From assembly GCA_019310865.1 (NCBI GenBank), contig JAFDDL010000334.1:1-7596 (forward strand): a DNA stretch of 7,596 bases, written 5' to 3'. Both the position numbers and the translations under genes were made by a program. Within the stretch, counting starts at the first letter, position 1. Each line of letters begins with the position of its first letter. This DNA comes from Deltaproteobacteria bacterium (GTDB lineage: Bacteria > Desulfobacterota > Desulfobacteria > Desulfobacterales > JAFDDL01). Shown one piece after another: positions 5,502 to 7,596 of the stretch. Below the pieces are notes generated by a model. That model did no database searches, was not told where the DNA came from, and saw only the letters and a list, made by a program, of their open reading frames with translations.

Positions 5502-5523
5502 TTTCAAAGAATTTTCCTTGAAA
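5502..5523. repeat. AT-rich inverted repeat downstream of the acyl-CoA dehydrogenase
   Basis: TTTCAAAGAATTTTCCTTGAAA pairs with itself over 9 base pairs with one A-C mismatch. It lies about 35 bp beyond the dehydrogenase stop and upstream of the second ATPase. No T-tract follows on the minus strand, so a terminator is unlikely. It could be an mRNA-stabilising hairpin or a binding site. Confidence 0.35.
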
Positions 5524-5556
5524 AACAGCGATGGGATGCTAAAATTAGAAGGTTTA

Positions 5557-6705
5557 TTACCTGATTTTCCCGATCACGCTCCCGGCAACGGTGTCTTTCA
5601 GAAATCCGGTGTTTCCGCCAATGATTTGTAGCGTCTTGGCGTCCCTGCAACAGCGCTCAACCTCATATTCACTGCAATAACCGTACCCACCATACAACTG
5701 GATCGCCTGGTGAGACGCTTCAAGCGCAGACCGGGTAGCAGACAATTTAGCCATTGCCATGAACTTGGTATCGGGTTTTTTCTGGTCACATTGCCAGGCC
5801 GCAAGGTAAGTCAGTGTGCGCGCCTGCTCCAGCTTGACAGCCATGTCGGCAAGTTTGTGCTGGGTAGCTTGAAACTGGGCGATTTTTTTTCCGAACTGCA
5901 CCCGCTGTTTCACATAATCCACGGTACGCTCCAGTGCGCCTTGTCCGATTCCAAGGGCAAGGGAGGCCATCAGGACACGGCTTTCGTTCATCACGGCAAG
6001 GGCTTGTTTCATCCCCTTGCCTTCTTTTCCGATCAGATTGGAATGTGGCACCCGCACATTTTCAAAATGCACGTCGGCAAAGGCGGTCATCCGCAAGCCC
6101 ACCGTATCGGACTTATCATCGACCGAAAGTCCATTTCGATCTGCCTCCACCAGGATCATGCTATGCCCTTTGACCGGATCCACCTCTGAATTTGTCCTGC
6201 ACAACACGCAGTAGAAACCCGCCAGGCCGCCGTTGATAACGCGCACCTTATCCCCATTGATCAGCCACGCATCACCATCCTTGGTAGCCGTTGTTGTCAC
6301 AGAAATTCCAGTTCCGGTGCCAGTTTCCGAAAGTGCCAGGCCCGAAAGTATTTTTCCGTCAACAACCAGTGGTATGTATTTGTCCTTCAACTCACTGATG
6401 CCATAGCGAAGTAGACATTCTGCACCGTACCCGCCCATCATCAAGGCCGAACCGAATGTGGGATCCTTTCGACACAGCTCTTCGGCCAGCAGGCTGTTGT
6501 CAAGAACCGCCATACCGCCACCGCCATATTTTTCATCGAAATGGCTGCCAATAAATTCGAGTTCCGCAGCCATTTCCAAAATCTCATGGGGGAACATCTG
6601 TGCCTTTTCCAGTTCCATGGCAAGGTCTTTATCGAATTCACCCTTGGCAAAATCCCTCGCGGCTTTTTGAATCTCTTTTTGTGATTTTGAAAGCTTAAAC
6701 TCCAT
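5557..6705 (-). CDS. Acyl-CoA dehydrogenase family protein with atypical active site
   Basis: A 382-residue cytoplasmic flavoprotein of normal length for the family, which oxidises acyl-CoA to enoyl-CoA with FAD and passes electrons to ETF. The N-terminal helical domain (1-115) has EKYGGGGM. The middle beta domain has ALSETGTGTG (124-133) and INGDKVRVINGG (149-160). The C-terminal domain has RVQFGKKIAQFQATQHKLAD (268-287) and LYGGYGY (337-343). The position of the usual catalytic glutamate (the EGT motif of medium-chain enzymes) reads QIIGGNT, with G363 in its place. The alternative isovaleryl/long-chain position is S242, with E241 beside it. The ALTEPGAGSD signature also loses its D. ATG 6705 has GGAAAG about 8 bp upstream. 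The substrate is unknown; a reductase-like or non-standard role is possible. Confidence 0.88.
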   Translation of the reverse strand: MEFKLSKSQKEIQKAARDFAKGEFDKDLAMELEKAQMFPHEILEMAAELEFIGSHFDEKYGGGGMAVLDNSLLAEELCRKDPTFGSALMMGGYGAECLLRYGISELKDKYIPLVVDGKILSGLALSETGTGTGISVTTTATKDGDAWLINGDKVRVINGGLAGFYCVLCRTNSEVDPVKGHSMILVEADRNGLSVDDKSDTVGLRMTAFADVHFENVRVPHSNLIGKEGKGMKQALAVMNESRVLMASLALGIGQGALERTVDYVKQRVQFGKKIAQFQATQHKLADMAVKLEQARTLTYLAAWQCDQKKPDTKFMAMAKLSATRSALEASHQAIQLYGGYGYCSEYEVERCCRDAKTLQIIGGNTGFLKDTVAGSVIGKIR

Positions 6706-6732
6706 TGATCATCTTTCCAGTATTTTTTTTGC

Positions 6733-6936
6733 TTACGTACTCGTTGTGCTTAGTAATTTCTCTATCCACAATTCCAGGTAATCCTTGTGTGCCTGTCGCA
6801 CAATCGAGTCAAAATGCGACGAAACATGCTCACATCCGTAAAGTTTCTGTAGGTTATTATAAATATAAACAATAATAAAACTTCTGATTTTCTTGAGCGC
6901 CAGGAAAAATCCGAAAAGGATATATGATTCACTGGC
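6733..6936 (-). pseudogene. 5'-truncated reading frame upstream of the dehydrogenase
   Basis: A 67-codon minus-strand frame runs from just after an in-frame TGA (6937-6939) to a TAA (6733-6735), 27 bp before the dehydrogenase start. The second half looks like real protein (KLYGCEHVSSHFDSIV, then RQAHKDYLELWIEKLL), predicted helical and soluble. It contains no ATG, GTG or TTG start, so it is probably the C-terminal remainder of a lost gene once in an operon with the dehydrogenase. The helical end recalls C-termini of TetR-like regulators, but this is not strong enough for a call. Confidence 0.4.
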
Positions 6937-7056
6937 TCACATTGGATCCTTTATGCACAGAAAGCACTCGTATGAAACTAAGGTAGCATGCATTTTTCCG
7001 ATCTATGTAGGAATCCGGGATTTTAACAGGATGGAAAATCTGGTGATTCCTAACCG

Positions 7057-7323
7057 CTATAAGCTCACCATACGCATTTTTGCCCAACCGTCTTCAAAAG
7101 GGGTAATGTGATCGAATATAGCCGTGATCGATTTCCAGTACCATTCACCGCTTATCTTTACGTATTCTTCGTCGTATCTTCCTTGAAGCCATACTGCTTG
7201 GCTAGTTTGACGAAACGTGCAAGGTACGATCACATACCATTTTCCTGTAGCTGTTTCGCCATCCACTTTTATTATAGGGTTTGAGACCATGTGAGCGGAA
7301 TAAGAGGGATAGGAATTTTCTTT
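7057..7323 (-). pseudogene. C-terminal fragment of an NTF2/SnoaL-like protein
   Basis: From ATG 7290 to a TAG at 7057-7059 the frame gives 77 residues: MVSNPIIKVDGETATGKWYV, later WLQGRYDEEYVKISGEWYWK and a closing DGWAKMRMV. This matches the last beta strands of SnoaL_4-type NTF2 fold proteins, which are usually about 150 residues. The frame stays open for 11 more codons, and AHMVSNP continues family-like sequence, but a TAA at 7324-7326 precedes it. The N-terminal helices that close the NTF2 cone are therefore missing. No ribosome binding site precedes ATG 7290. Relatives act as enzymes on small hydrophobic substrates or as binding proteins; this fragment is unlikely to fold alone. Confidence 0.65.
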
Positions 7324-7596
7324 TTATAGGCCAGAGTATGGTAAACATGGCGTTGTGTGTAAATATCCATGCTGATACAAGATGTTGTGTGGCTTTATTA
7401 GCCGGAATTCATCGGCAAGGGGGGCTTGGCCCCAAAAATCAGATGACACCGTTTGAGCACTTGAATAACCATCAAATTTTGTGTTTTTCCTGAAATTGGG
7501 ATGCAATTTGGGTGTATGCCCAAGGCGTATAATTCAGACATTATTGGAGCCAGTTGTCGTTAGGTGGTAGCTGGGAATAGGCGTCATCGTAGGTGA
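7324..7596. other. Right end, no supported gene
   Basis: A 60-codon minus-strand frame (7324-7506) has no ribosome binding site or family likeness and is not called. The stretch holds several small inverted repeats: GGGGC-TTG-GCCCC near 7426-7438, TTGGG-TGTATG-CCCAA near 7508-7523, and ATAAT...ATTAT within a GGC...GCC frame near 7525-7553. None has a T-tract. The closing part contains GTTAGGT, like an integron attC core, but the partner box is poor. Confidence 0.4.

Noticed and set aside
5710..6189. Plus-strand open frame of 159 codons opposite the dehydrogenase
   Set aside because: Antisense shadow of a clearly conserved acyl-CoA dehydrogenase.
7420..7445. GGGGC-TTG-GCCCC hairpin as a terminator
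   Set aside because: A-tract follows on the plus strand and no T-tract follows on either strand in the right place; no gene ends beside it.
7508..7596. Possible integron attC site (GTTAGGT with inverted repeats upstream)
   Set aside because: The matching RYYYAAC box is poor (GCCCAAG), the inner boxes do not fit, and no integrase or cassette pattern is seen.
1..7596. CRISPR array, tRNA or rRNA
   Set aside because: No regularly spaced direct repeats and no cloverleaf or rRNA-like segments were found by reading both strands.

Overview
The window looks like an accessory stretch of a bacterial chromosome. The HicAB pair, the acyl-CoA dehydrogenase and the ATPase plus PD-(D/E)XK genes resemble families common in sulfate-reducing or syntrophic Desulfobacterota. 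That placement comes from memory of protein families, not from a marker gene, so it is tentative. No rRNA, tRNA, CRISPR array or intact transposase was seen.

Layout: the end of an unrecognised gene (1-165, +) is followed by a compact hicA-hicB toxin-antitoxin operon (237-832, +) with a near-consensus promoter and a 4-bp gene overlap. From the hicB stop codon to about 1188 lie two decayed fragments of a minus-strand ATPase gene. Next come a truncated AbrB/MazE-type antitoxin gene that keeps its promoter and ribosome binding site (1201-1403, +) and an intact class I SAM-dependent methyltransferase (1487-2146, +). Immediately behind the methyltransferase stop is a third ATPase fragment (2151-2232).

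An intact 469-residue ATPase follows (2315-3724, -). It has a P-loop domain, a winged-helix region and a C-terminal D...ExK nuclease-like domain, matching the ATPase_2 plus DUF234 architecture. A distant paralogue (4094-5382, -) is broken by an internal deletion of about 76 bp that shifts the frame. Both have a palindrome at or beside their promoter, which suggests self-regulation through the winged-helix region. All five ATPase sequences lie in the same orientation, and the three fragments read best as remains of a tandem array.

The right part holds an intact acyl-CoA dehydrogenase (5557-6705, -) that lacks the usual catalytic glutamate, a 5'-truncated reading frame just upstream of it, and the C-terminal half of an NTF2/SnoaL-like protein (7057-7323, -). 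Genes likely to be functional are hicA, hicB, the methyltransferase, the first ATPase and the acyl-CoA dehydrogenase. The rest is largely debris of toxin-antitoxin and ATPase modules. The most interesting signal is the multi-copy ATPase/nuclease-like family with its palindromic promoters.
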